Positions 35,669 to 43,605 of a stretch of DNA of 64,000 nucleotides are shown here, piece by piece. Positions within the stretch are counted from its first letter, which is position 1. Each line of letters opens with the position of its first letter. The notes below the pieces were generated by a model, which was not told where the DNA came from, made no database searches, and saw only the letters and a program-made list of their open reading frames with translations. The translations under genes and the position numbers were made by a program. The stretch comes from Roseiarcus sp963730555 (GTDB lineage Bacteria; Pseudomonadota; Alphaproteobacteria; Rhizobiales; Beijerinckiaceae). Location of the stretch: NCBI GenBank assembly GCA_963730555.1, contig CAVSSS010000019.1, positions 31,877 to 95,876 of the forward strand, given 5' to 3'.

Positions 35669-37249
35669 TCAGAACCGTAACGCCGCAACCTGACGCACGC
35701 CCTCGATCTTCCCCACTTTCGCAATCACCTCGGGCGGCGCGGGGCCGTCGATCGAGACGAGCGCGATCGCCGAGCCCCCTTGTTCGTCGCGGCCGAGGGC
35801 GAAAGTTGCAATATTGACGCCCGCGTCCCCCAGGAGGCCAGCGAAGCGGCCAATGAAACCTGGCTTGTCCTCGTTGGTGACATAGATCATCGAAGGCGTG
35901 AACTCAGCGTCGACCTTGATGCCCTTGATCGAAAGGATCCGGGGCTTGCCGTCATGAAAGACGGTCCCGCCGATCGCGCGGGTTTGCTGCGCCGTCTCAA
36001 CCGTGAGCGTGATGAAGCTTTCGTAGTCGCCGGCGGCGGCGCGGGTCATTTCCTCGATGACGATGCCGCGATTGGCGGCTACCGCCGGCGCGGACACCAC
36101 ATTGATATCAACCAGCGAGGGACGCAGGAGACCGGCGATTGCGGCCGACGTCAAAGCCTTGATTTTGAGCTCCGCGACCGCACCCTCGTAAGTGAGAGTG
36201 ACCTTCTGAATCGGCGCTTGCGTGAGCTGGCCGGCGAATGAGCCGAGGCCCTCGGCAAGCGCGATGAACGGCTTGAGCTTCGGCGCCTCTTCCGCGGTAA
36301 TCGAGGGAAAGTTGATGGCGTTCGAGATCGCACCGCGCGTCAAATAGTCCGACATCTGCTCGGCGACCTGAAGGGCGACGTTCTCCTGCGCTTCGTTGGT
36401 GGAGGCGCCAAGATGCGGCGTGGCGATGAAATTCGGATGGCCGAACAGCGGATTGGCCGTGGCGGGCTCCTCGATGAAGACATCGAAAGCCGCGCCCGCG
36501 ACACGACCGCTATCAAGCGCGGCGCGCAATGCGGCCTCGTCGACAAGGCCGCCGCGGGCGCAATTGATGATGCGCACGCCCGGCTTGGTCTTCGCCAAAT
36601 TCTCCGCCGAGAGGATGTTGCGCGTCTGCGCCGTCAGCGGCGTGTGCAGCGTGATGAAATCGGCGCGCGCCAGGAGATCGTCGAGCTCGAGCTTTTCGAC
36701 GCCGAGTTCTTGGGCGCGTTCCGCGCTCAGAAACGGATCGAAGGCTGCGACCCGCATCTTCAGTCCCAACCCGCGCGAAGCGACGATCGAGCCGATGTTG
36801 CCGCAACCAATGATCCCGAGCGTCTTGCCGGTCAGCTCGACCCCCATGAAGCGGTTCTTCTCCCACTTTCCCGCTTGGGTCGAAACATCGGCGGTCGGGA
36901 TCTGCCGGGCGAGCGCGAACATGAGCGCGATCGCATGCTCCGCGGTGGTGATCGAATTGCCGAACGGAGTGTTCATCACGATCACGCCGCGAGCGGTCGC
37001 CGCAGGAATGTCGACGTTATCGACGCCGATGCCCGCGCGCCCGACGACTTTCAGCTTCGCCGCCCGCTCAAGCAGCTTCGCCGTGACCTTCGTCGCGGAG
37101 CGAATGGCGAGCCCATCGTAGTCGCCGATGATCTTGGCGAGTTCGTCCTTGTCGAGTCCCGGTTTGACGTCGACGTGAACGCCGCGCTCCTTGAAGATGG
37201 CGACGGCGGCGGGGGAAAGCTTATCGGAAATGAGAACATGGGGAATCAT
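35669..37249 (-). CDS. serA: D-3-phosphoglycerate dehydrogenase
   Basis: First step of serine biosynthesis, oxidising 3-phosphoglycerate with NAD. The start is the ATG at 37249 (MIPHVLISDKLSPAAVAIFK); a longer frame exists. Domains are the substrate-binding halves, GRAGIGVDNVDI, the NAD-binding GIIGCGNIGSIVASRG, and the catalytic Arg, Glu and His in CARGGLVDEAA, IEEPA and ATPHLGAST. The regulatory part is the long type, an ASB domain and a C-terminal ACT domain (YVTNEDKPGFIGRFAGLLG) that likely mediates serine feedback. It is the second gene of the serC-serA unit. Confidence 0.97.
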   Translation of the reverse strand: MIPHVLISDKLSPAAVAIFKERGVHVDVKPGLDKDELAKIIGDYDGLAIRSATKVTAKLLERAAKLKVVGRAGIGVDNVDIPAATARGVIVMNTPFGNSITTAEHAIALMFALARQIPTADVSTQAGKWEKNRFMGVELTGKTLGIIGCGNIGSIVASRGLGLKMRVAAFDPFLSAERAQELGVEKLELDDLLARADFITLHTPLTAQTRNILSAENLAKTKPGVRIINCARGGLVDEAALRAALDSGRVAGAAFDVFIEEPATANPLFGHPNFIATPHLGASTNEAQENVALQVAEQMSDYLTRGAISNAINFPSITAEEAPKLKPFIALAEGLGSFAGQLTQAPIQKVTLTYEGAVAELKIKALTSAAIAGLLRPSLVDINVVSAPAVAANRGIVIEEMTRAAAGDYESFITLTVETAQQTRAIGGTVFHDGKPRILSIKGIKVDAEFTPSMIYVTNEDKPGFIGRFAGLLGDAGVNIATFALGRDEQGGSAIALVSIDGPAPPEVIAKVGKIEGVRQVAALRF

Positions 37250-37394
37250 GAGGATTGTCCCGAATGGAGGCCCGTGACGGCCAGGAAGATGACAGGGAAG
37301 GCCGCTTGTGTGGGTCACGCCCGCGAAAGCGGGATCCAGAATGACGACACGGCCCTGGACCCCTTTCGCGGGGCGCCAAGGCCGGAGCGCCGGC

Positions 37395-38567
37395 TCACGC
37401 AGCCTTGGCGAGCTTGCTCTTCTCGATCGCGAAGGCGTAGTCGAGCCAGCGGGTCAGCGCCTCGACATCGGCCGTCTCGACGGTCGCGCCGCACCAGATG
37501 CGCAAGCCTGGGGGCGCATCGCGATAGGCGCCGATGTCAAACGCGACCTTTTCCTTCTCGAGGAAGCTCGCCAGCGCCTTGGCGAACGCAGCCTGGGCGT
37601 CGGCCGTCAGAGCCGCGACCGTCGGATCGACGACCTTGAGACAGACGCTGGTGTTCGAGCGCGTCTCGGGCGCCCGGGGGAGGAAATCGATCCACGGCGT
37701 GCGGTCGACCCAGTCCGCCATCGCCTTGGCGTTCGCGTCGGCGCGGGCGATGAGCGCCTTCAATCCGCCGAGCGACTTCGCCCAGTTCAGCGCGTCGAGA
37801 TAGTCCTCGACGCACAGCATGGACGGCGTGTTGATGGTCTCGCCCTCGAAAAAGCCCTCCGTCAGCTTGCCACCCTTGGTAAGGCGGAAGAGCTTCGGCA
37901 GCGGCCACGGCGGCGTGTAGGTTTCAAGGCGTTCGGCCGCACGTGGGCTCAGGATGATGACGCCATGCCCCGCCTCTCCGCCCAAGACCTTCTGCCAGGA
38001 AAAGGTGACGACATCGAGCTTCGGCCAGTCGAGGTCCTGCGCGAAGGCGGCCGATGTAGCGTCGCAGATCGTCAGCCCCTTGCGGTCGGCAGCGATCCAG
38101 TCGCCGTTCGGCGCCCGGACGCCCGAGGTGGTTCCGTTCCAGGTGAAGACGACGTCATTGTCGAAGTTGACTTCAGCGAGGTTCGGCAATTCTCCGTAAG
38201 GCGCCTTGAGCGTGCGGACATCCTTGAGCTTGAGCTGCTTGACGATGTCGGTCACCCAGCCTTCGCCAAAGCTTTCCCAAGCGAGGACATCGACGCCTCG
38301 CGCGCCAAGAAGCGTCCATAGCGCCATCTCGACGGCGCCGGTGTCGGAGGCTGGAGTGATCCCGATTCGGTAATTGGCAGGAACGCCGAGCACTTCGCGG
38401 GTGAGGTCGATCGCTAGTTTGAGCTTGGCTTTGCCGAGCTTGGCGCGATGCGAACGGCCGAGCGCCGCATTACTGAGAGCTGTCGGGGACCAGCCGGGGC
38501 GCTTTGCGCATGGGCCGGAAGAAAAGCAAGGGTTCACGGGCCGAACGCCCGGCGCAATCGTCGTCAT
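37395..38567 (-). CDS. serC: Phosphoserine aminotransferase
   Basis: Converts 3-phosphohydroxypyruvate and glutamate to phosphoserine and 2-oxoglutarate. The 390-residue class V aminotransferase has FSSGPCAKRPGWSPTAL at the N-terminus, ITPASDTGAVEMALWTLLGA, the aspartate CDATSAAFAQDLDW and the PLP lysine in TFSWQKVLGGEAGHGVI. It is transcribed towards serA across a 145-base gap. A conserved leader RNA immediately precedes its start codon. Confidence 0.97.
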   Translation of the reverse strand: MTTIAPGVRPVNPCFSSGPCAKRPGWSPTALSNAALGRSHRAKLGKAKLKLAIDLTREVLGVPANYRIGITPASDTGAVEMALWTLLGARGVDVLAWESFGEGWVTDIVKQLKLKDVRTLKAPYGELPNLAEVNFDNDVVFTWNGTTSGVRAPNGDWIAADRKGLTICDATSAAFAQDLDWPKLDVVTFSWQKVLGGEAGHGVIILSPRAAERLETYTPPWPLPKLFRLTKGGKLTEGFFEGETINTPSMLCVEDYLDALNWAKSLGGLKALIARADANAKAMADWVDRTPWIDFLPRAPETRSNTSVCLKVVDPTVAALTADAQAAFAKALASFLEKEKVAFDIGAYRDAPPGLRIWCGATVETADVEALTRWLDYAFAIEKSKLAKAA

Positions 38568-38628
38568 GATGAGCCATCCTTTCAGATGGGTGCCTCTCGT
38601 TGGGGAGAGGTGTCCCGCTGCGGCTCAT
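38568..38628 (-). ncRNA. serC leader regulatory RNA
   Basis: On the minus strand, just before the serC ATG, the sequence starts GAGCCGCAGCGGGACA. A hairpin CCTCTC-CCCAAC-GAGAGG (38593-38610) follows, then CACC, then a second hairpin CCATC-TGAAAG-GATGG (38574-38589). This matches the alphaproteobacterial serC leader motif, with the AAAGGA ribosome binding site in the second hairpin, so folding could control translation. The ligand or factor is not known. Confidence 0.75.
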
Positions 38629-38775
38629 ATCGGAATTGTCGAACAAGGGCAAGCGGCGGCGCGGGGCCGCATCACGCGATACGAAATTCGAGGAGCGCGG
38701 TAGCAGCCGGTTGACAAGCTCTTCCATGTCGCGCCGCCTCTCAAAAAATCGTCTCCGACTTTGTTGGCGGGCGTT

Positions 38776-38988
38776 CTAGCGTTGGCTTTTCCGTCCCTGT
38801 CTGGCTCCGACAATCTCGGCGCGCTCGCGCTTCCGCCGAGCGCGTTGCGGTGGCTCGGCTTGAGCGCGCGGATCATCGCTCCAGCGCTGATACCGCACTC
38901 CGGTGAAAAACAGGATCTGAGCGCCGCGGTCACCCGAAGCCGCGCGACGGGGACTGTTCGCGGGTCGGAAAAGGATGACATTGTTCAT
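38776..38988 (-). CDS. Small conserved hypothetical protein
   Basis: Starts at the ATG at 38988 (MNNVILFRPANSPRRAASGD) and contains GAQILFFTGVRYQRWSDDP, followed by a basic tail rich in Arg. I recall short proteins with ILFFTGVRYERW in Hyphomicrobiales; their role is unknown. It is about 150 bases upstream of the serC leader and in the same direction. Confidence 0.6.
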   Translation of the reverse strand: MNNVILFRPANSPRRAASGDRGAQILFFTGVRYQRWSDDPRAQAEPPQRARRKRERAEIVGARQGRKSQR

Positions 38989-39153
38989 TGCGGCCCCCGC
39001 TGAGAATCGGTCGATCATTGCGATCGCCCATAGTGTCAAAGGGCGAAGGTTAACAAATGGTCAAAAGGCCCGGCTTCGCGTTTACGCTAACGGCCTCGCT
39101 CGGCGTCGCGTTGCAAATTCGGTTCATGCGCCGCAAATCCGCGCACGACGATT

Positions 39154-40005
39154 TTAGTATCCGAATTGCGTTGCGGCCGCCGCGTCGCCCCAGGCGATGA
39201 AAGGTCCGTTGCGCAATGCGCTCTCGGCTTTCCCGTACAAGAGCGGTCGACCCGAAGGATCGAGAACGGCGCCGCCGGCCGCGCGCAGCACCGCGTCGCC
39301 CGCCGCAGTGTCCCATTCCATCGTGGGCGCAAACCGCGGATAGACGTCGCCAAGGCCCTCCGCGATGAGGCAAAACTTGAGCGACGAACCCGCAAATCGC
39401 GTCTCCTCGATAGGCAATCCTCTGAGAAAGGAATCGGACTCCGGATCGAGATGCGAGCGGCTTGCAAAAGCGGTGAGGGTCCTTGGCGCGCGACGCGTCC
39501 GGATGCGCCGACGCGATCCTTCGCCGGGCAATTCCGCGCCGGCTGGCGCTTCGCAGGTGAAGGCCGTTTCGCCCCCGACCCACAACCGGCCGATCGCAGG
39601 CGCATAAACCGCGCCAGCGATTGGAGCGCCCTTCTCGATAAGCGCGACATTGATCGTGAACTCGCCGTTGCCCGCCAGGAATTCGCGCGTGCCATCGAGC
39701 GGATCCACCAGCAGGAACCGTTCGGCGACTTGAGCCCGCCCTCCAGCAGCGACCGATTCCTCGGCGCATACCGGCAGCTTGGGGGCTATGCTCGCCAGGC
39801 ATTCGCAGATGATGACTTCTGCCCGATGATCTGCTGACGTAACTGGACTGCCGTCGGCCTTCGAAGCGACGTCGCAGCCACGCTCGTACTCCTCCATCAC
39901 CGCCGGTCCAGCCGCCAGCGTGGCCTTCGCAAGAAAGAGCGCGATTTCGTCGCGGCGGCCCCGGTCGAGCGCGAAGGGGTTCGGATCCCAGAATGCCGAG
40001 CTCAA
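39154..40005 (-). CDS. cysQ: 3'(2'),5'-bisphosphate nucleotidase
   Basis: Hydrolyses adenosine 3',5'-bisphosphate to AMP in sulfate assimilation. The inositol monophosphatase-fold signature is present: KADGSPVTSADHRAEVIICE, the metal site AEESVAAGG and DPLDGTREFLAGNGEFTINV, and the second motif EWDTAAGDAVLRAAGGAVLD. The 283-residue length fits the family. It is divergent from chpT. Confidence 0.94.
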   Translation of the reverse strand: MSSAFWDPNPFALDRGRRDEIALFLAKATLAAGPAVMEEYERGCDVASKADGSPVTSADHRAEVIICECLASIAPKLPVCAEESVAAGGRAQVAERFLLVDPLDGTREFLAGNGEFTINVALIEKGAPIAGAVYAPAIGRLWVGGETAFTCEAPAGAELPGEGSRRRIRTRRAPRTLTAFASRSHLDPESDSFLRGLPIEETRFAGSSLKFCLIAEGLGDVYPRFAPTMEWDTAAGDAVLRAAGGAVLDPSGRPLLYGKAESALRNGPFIAWGDAAAATQFGY

Positions 40006-40179
40006 GTCATCGTCCTCATCTCAGTCATTACCCGACCGAAGAGACTGCATTGCCCCAAGCGGGGTTGCATCGCAACCTGGCTGCGAATCGGATAGATTGG
40101 ATTCGAATCAGCCAAATGCGGCGACCGGCGCCTCCGTCTCGGCCAAAGCCCCGAAATCGAACCCAGGATCAACCGCTTG

Positions 40180-40875
40180 ATGATGACCTCGCTCACCCCG
40201 CTCGATCTCGCCGCCCTGCTCTGCTCGCGCGTGTGCCACGATGTGATCAGCCCGGTTGGAGCGATTATCAATGGCCTCGAAGTGCTGGACGGAGAGCAGG
40301 ACGAGGAGATGCGAACTGTCGCCATGGAGCTTATCAGGAAAAGCGCGACCTCAGCCGCCGCGCGGCTTCAATTTTGCCGGCTGGCCTTCGGCGCGGCGGG
40401 CTCCTACGGCGCCTTGATTGACACGGGCGATGCGGAAAAGGTGGCGAGAGATCTTTTCGCCAATGGCCGTACGGCATTGGAGTGGAGGGGCGAACGGCGC
40501 ATGGCGTCGAGAAACTCCGTCAAGCTGCTGCTCAACCTCTGCCTTATCGCAGCCGGCGCAGTCCCGCGGGGCGGAGTCATTACCGTGGACCTCTTCGGTG
40601 AAGAGGACGCGATGACGATGCGCGTTGAGGCCAAGGGCACGAACGCGCGGCTCTCGCACAGCGCAGCCGACTTCCTGAGCAACGCGCCGCCGAAAGACGC
40701 GATCGACGGCCATTCCATTCAGCTCTATTTCACAACGCTTCTCGCCCGCGAGTGCCACGCAACGCTCAGCGTCTCAACCGGGTCGGAAAGCGTAACCTTG
40801 GCGGCCGTTCCAGGCCCACAGGTCGCGGAAGCGCCCGCGGCAGTCCACTCGCTCGACAGCTCCCCCGCCGCCTGA
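40180..40875 (+). CDS. chpT: Histidine phosphotransferase ChpT
   Basis: An essential phosphotransferase of the alphaproteobacterial cell cycle, moving phosphate from CckA to CtrA and CpdR. The N-terminal helices contain the phospho-accepting His in LLCSRVCHDVISPVGAIING. The C-terminal part is a degenerate ATPase-like fold (SVKLLLNLCLIAAGAVPRGG, SIQLYFTTLLARECHATLSV). Two ATGs (40180, 40183) are possible after a TTG; I take the first. It stands alone. Confidence 0.93.
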   Translation: MMTSLTPLDLAALLCSRVCHDVISPVGAIINGLEVLDGEQDEEMRTVAMELIRKSATSAAARLQFCRLAFGAAGSYGALIDTGDAEKVARDLFANGRTALEWRGERRMASRNSVKLLLNLCLIAAGAVPRGGVITVDLFGEEDAMTMRVEAKGTNARLSHSAADFLSNAPPKDAIDGHSIQLYFTTLLARECHATLSVSTGSESVTLAAVPGPQVAEAPAAVHSLDSSPAA

Positions 40876-40924
40876 TCGCGGGTCAAGTCGACTGCGGTGG
40901 CGCTTGGCTCGCGCGGGCCGACTG

Positions 40925-41884
40925 CTATTCCCTGACCGGTGTGTCGTCGGCGGGTTCCGGGGCCACATCGGGCTGCTCGCCCTCGCCTGAATTCCCTGCG
41001 CCAAACCCGTAAGGCGACCGCATCCGACGACGGCGACCCCGCGCTGGAAAAGCATTCCCCTCCGACGAGGGTTCGAACTCTGACGGAGCAGCCTCCGGCG
41101 TCGCGCTCGGGGCCGGCGAGGCCAACGTATCGGCCGGCGGAACGGCCACAGTCGAATCCGCGTTGTTGGGCCTCGGGCTCGTTATAAAGGATGGAAGGCC
41201 GGGGGGCGCTGCCGCATCTGGCCCCGCGTCGCGCGGCTGCTGGGGATCGCGATAGGGCCGGAAATCCCGGGGACGGTTGTCGCGCTGGTGTCGATTGTCG
41301 CGATAACCCTCATTACGCTCTTGGAACGGCCGATCCGGTCGCGGACCTCGATCCTGAAATCGGTTGCCCTGACGATCCTGCCGAGGCGCAAAGCCCCCGC
41401 GATCATTGCCTTGCCGCTCGCCTTCATACGGCGGTCTGTCCCCAAAAGGTTGCGGGACGTTTGGCGCGGAGTTTGGTTGCGGTTGAAATCCTTGCTGCGG
41501 CTGCTGCGGGTACGCGTTCTGCCGCTCCGCGGGCGAGGCGAAACGATCGGACAGCGCGTCAAAGTCGCCGTCATCGTCCATACCCTCTTCGTCCTCTCCG
41601 GGCGGCCGTTGCTGACCGCTCTGCGCCAGCGCCTGTGCAGCGTGCGCAGCGGCAATCAGCCGGAAATAATGTTCTGCGTGTTGCAGATAGTTCTCGGCGG
41701 CGACCGGATCTCCGCCTGTGTGAGCATCTCTTGCGAGCTGGAGGTATTTTTCCGCGACGTGATGCGCATTGCCGCGTATTTTGACATCCGGCCCGTTCAA
41801 TTCATAGGATCGCGTTAAGGGATTGGGCCCTCGCCGATTGTTCGTAGGCCGGCCGCGCATCCTCTTGTTCTGACCTGGTCTCAT
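40925..41884 (-). CDS. DUF4167 protein
   Basis: The N-terminal 90 residues are the conserved DUF4167 domain: MRPGQNKRMRGRPTNNRRGP, GPDVKIRGNAHHVAEKYLQL and AENYLQHAEHYFRLIAAA. The rest is low-complexity, rich in Arg, Pro, Gln and Asp (repeated RDNR/DRP-type segments) and probably disordered; it may bind nucleic acid. The family is confined to alphaproteobacteria, often beside prmC, which is not here. Confidence 0.9.
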   Translation of the reverse strand: MRPGQNKRMRGRPTNNRRGPNPLTRSYELNGPDVKIRGNAHHVAEKYLQLARDAHTGGDPVAAENYLQHAEHYFRLIAAAHAAQALAQSGQQRPPGEDEEGMDDDGDFDALSDRFASPAERQNAYPQQPQQGFQPQPNSAPNVPQPFGDRPPYEGERQGNDRGGFAPRQDRQGNRFQDRGPRPDRPFQERNEGYRDNRHQRDNRPRDFRPYRDPQQPRDAGPDAAAPPGLPSFITSPRPNNADSTVAVPPADTLASPAPSATPEAAPSEFEPSSEGNAFPARGRRRRMRSPYGFGAGNSGEGEQPDVAPEPADDTPVRE

Positions 41885-42358
41885 TTTAATTTCCCAATAT
41901 CCATCCAGTTAGCCCAGAGCCTTTCCGATCGTTCTCGGCCGAAGCTTTCTCGAATTTGGTGCGAGCGGGACGGTCCACGCTCTCGCGTCGCTCGACTGGG
42001 CTGATCTCATCACATCCGACGCACGGACATGACCGATCGCATTGATCTCAATCCCGTGCGAATTTCCCTTTACCAGCGGCGCCCCTAGCCGCGTTCGGAC
42101 CACTGTCCTACGTTCGGAAGGCCTTTTTTGCAGGCCGCCTCGCCTGACCCTGTTCCGCTGCTTCAGCAACCCTTCCCGCGATCAAATAGTTCGCGTTGGC
42201 TCGGGGTGGAAGGCTGAGGCGGCGAAATTTGCGCTGCCGGCGAATCCTTCCGAACAGAATAGCGTTTTTTGCTTGGATCGCCAAGCCGTAATTCGATCCA
42301 GGCTCCAATTCTGGGGTTCGAATCACGAAATGACGGCAAACCATAAGCCAGTGGATGG
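41885..42358. other. Gap without a recognised gene
   Basis: Some open frames exist on both strands but none looks like a gene. The left part is the upstream region of the DUF4167 gene. Confidence 0.45.
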
Positions 42359-42964
42359 TCAGTTTTTAGCCGTCCCTTGTATCGGTTCGACCGGGGCGCG
42401 GAAACCCTGGGGAGGATCGGTCAGCCACTCGCGGTCGGGTTCAGGACCGAGCGGCACTTTCTTTCCCATTCCTACCCAGTTCAATGGATTAAGGTTGCCT
42501 AGCACCGATGAACTCGATCCGCAACTGCCTTCGCACTTGACCGTTTGTCCGTCCGGAGTAACCGAGCGAATGGTCACGGGCTCGTTCGGAGGGAACGGGT
42601 GGGTGTAGCGCAGACGCGCATCGCCGACCCCGGCGATTGATTTCTTTCCCTCTTCCTTGAGCGCTTTCTTGCGCGCGATCTCCTGATTCACGGGCCAGGA
42701 GGGATCCGCAATCGCGGAGGAACCGGGAGGCGGCAACTCCGTATTGGGCGGCAGCACGAGCTTGCCGTGTTCGCGATACTCGATTGGAGGCGGCTTGTCG
42801 CCGCCAAGGCCAAGACCAGTAAGCCCTACAGCCGGAGCGAAAATCGATCCAATGCCTTGCCAAAGAGGCGCGGCCCCGTCGTCACCGGCTCGGGCGGAAG
42901 AATTGACGATAATGGCGGAGGTCAACGCAAACGCAACCGTCGCCGATCGGAAACCAATGCCCAT
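42359..42964 (-). CDS. Exported hypothetical protein
   Basis: The ATG at 42964 is preceded by GGAGGGTGAGGG and starts a signal peptide (ATVAFALTSAIIVNSSARAG). The mature protein has KPPPIEYREHGKLVLPPNTE, ARKKALKEEGKKSIAGVGDA and a Cys pair in CEGSCGSSSS near the end. It is a conserved envelope protein type in Hyphomicrobiales but has no known function. The frame is open 500 bases further upstream; the ribosome binding site and signal peptide decide the start. It lies about 130 bases downstream of lspA in the same direction. Confidence 0.75.
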   Translation of the reverse strand: MGIGFRSATVAFALTSAIIVNSSARAGDDGAAPLWQGIGSIFAPAVGLTGLGLGGDKPPPIEYREHGKLVLPPNTELPPPGSSAIADPSWPVNQEIARKKALKEEGKKSIAGVGDARLRYTHPFPPNEPVTIRSVTPDGQTVKCEGSCGSSSSVLGNLNPLNWVGMGKKVPLGPEPDREWLTDPPQGFRAPVEPIQGTAKN

Positions 42965-43092
42965 CCCGGCGCCCTCACCCTCCGCAGGCCCTGCGATAAC
43001 GCTTCGACGTGGGCGTATCTCGCGACAAATTTCGGCTATTCCATGACGTTTGCAATGTTCCCCGGCCACGTAGCGCCGACCCTCGGCGGATC

Positions 43093-43605
43093 TCAGATGG
43101 CCCCACGAGGCGGGCTCCCTTGGCCTCGGCTCTTGGCCATGCGCGGGGCGAGCAAAAGATCGAGAATCAACAAAGCCACCCCGACGTTGATGGCCGCGTC
43201 GGCGATGTTGAAGACGAAAAAATGACGCCCGAACGCGTGCAGATCGAGATAGTCGATGACCGCCCCATGCGCAAGGCGATCGATCGCATTGCCGAGAGCG
43301 CCACCGATAATCAATCCAAGGCCCGCTGCTGGCAACGCGGATCGGGAACGAAACAGCCACCACGTGAGCAAGCCGGTCGCCGCCAACGTCACCGCCAACA
43401 GAACAGCTTGTCCGGCAGCCGAATTGCCGGCGAACAGGCTGAAGGAAATGCCCCGGTTCCATCGAAGCGTCAAATCAAGGAACGGCCCCAGCGGTGTCGA
43501 ATTGAGTCCGGACCGGTCGGAATGGGCGAGAACGCCAACTTTCACGATTTGGTCGACGAGGATCACAGCAAGCGCGATCACGCCTCCCAGCACGGGCAGC
43601 TTCAC
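43093..43605 (-). CDS. lspA: Lipoprotein signal peptidase (signal peptidase II)
   Basis: Cleaves prolipoprotein signal peptides. The 170-residue protein has four membrane spans and both catalytic aspartates: GGALGNAIDRLAHGAVIDYL and FFVFNIADAAINVGVALL. The start codon overlaps the ileS stop by 4 bases, the standard ileS-lspA arrangement, and translation is probably coupled. Confidence 0.97.
   Translation of the reverse strand: MKLPVLGGVIALAVILVDQIVKVGVLAHSDRSGLNSTPLGPFLDLTLRWNRGISFSLFAGNSAAGQAVLLAVTLAATGLLTWWLFRSRSALPAAGLGLIIGGALGNAIDRLAHGAVIDYLDLHAFGRHFFVFNIADAAINVGVALLILDLLLAPRMAKSRGQGSPPRGAI

Noticed and set aside
41909..42169. 86-codon frame between the DUF4167 gene and the exported protein gene
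   Set aside because: No Shine-Dalgarno sequence, no family resemblance and basic low-quality composition.
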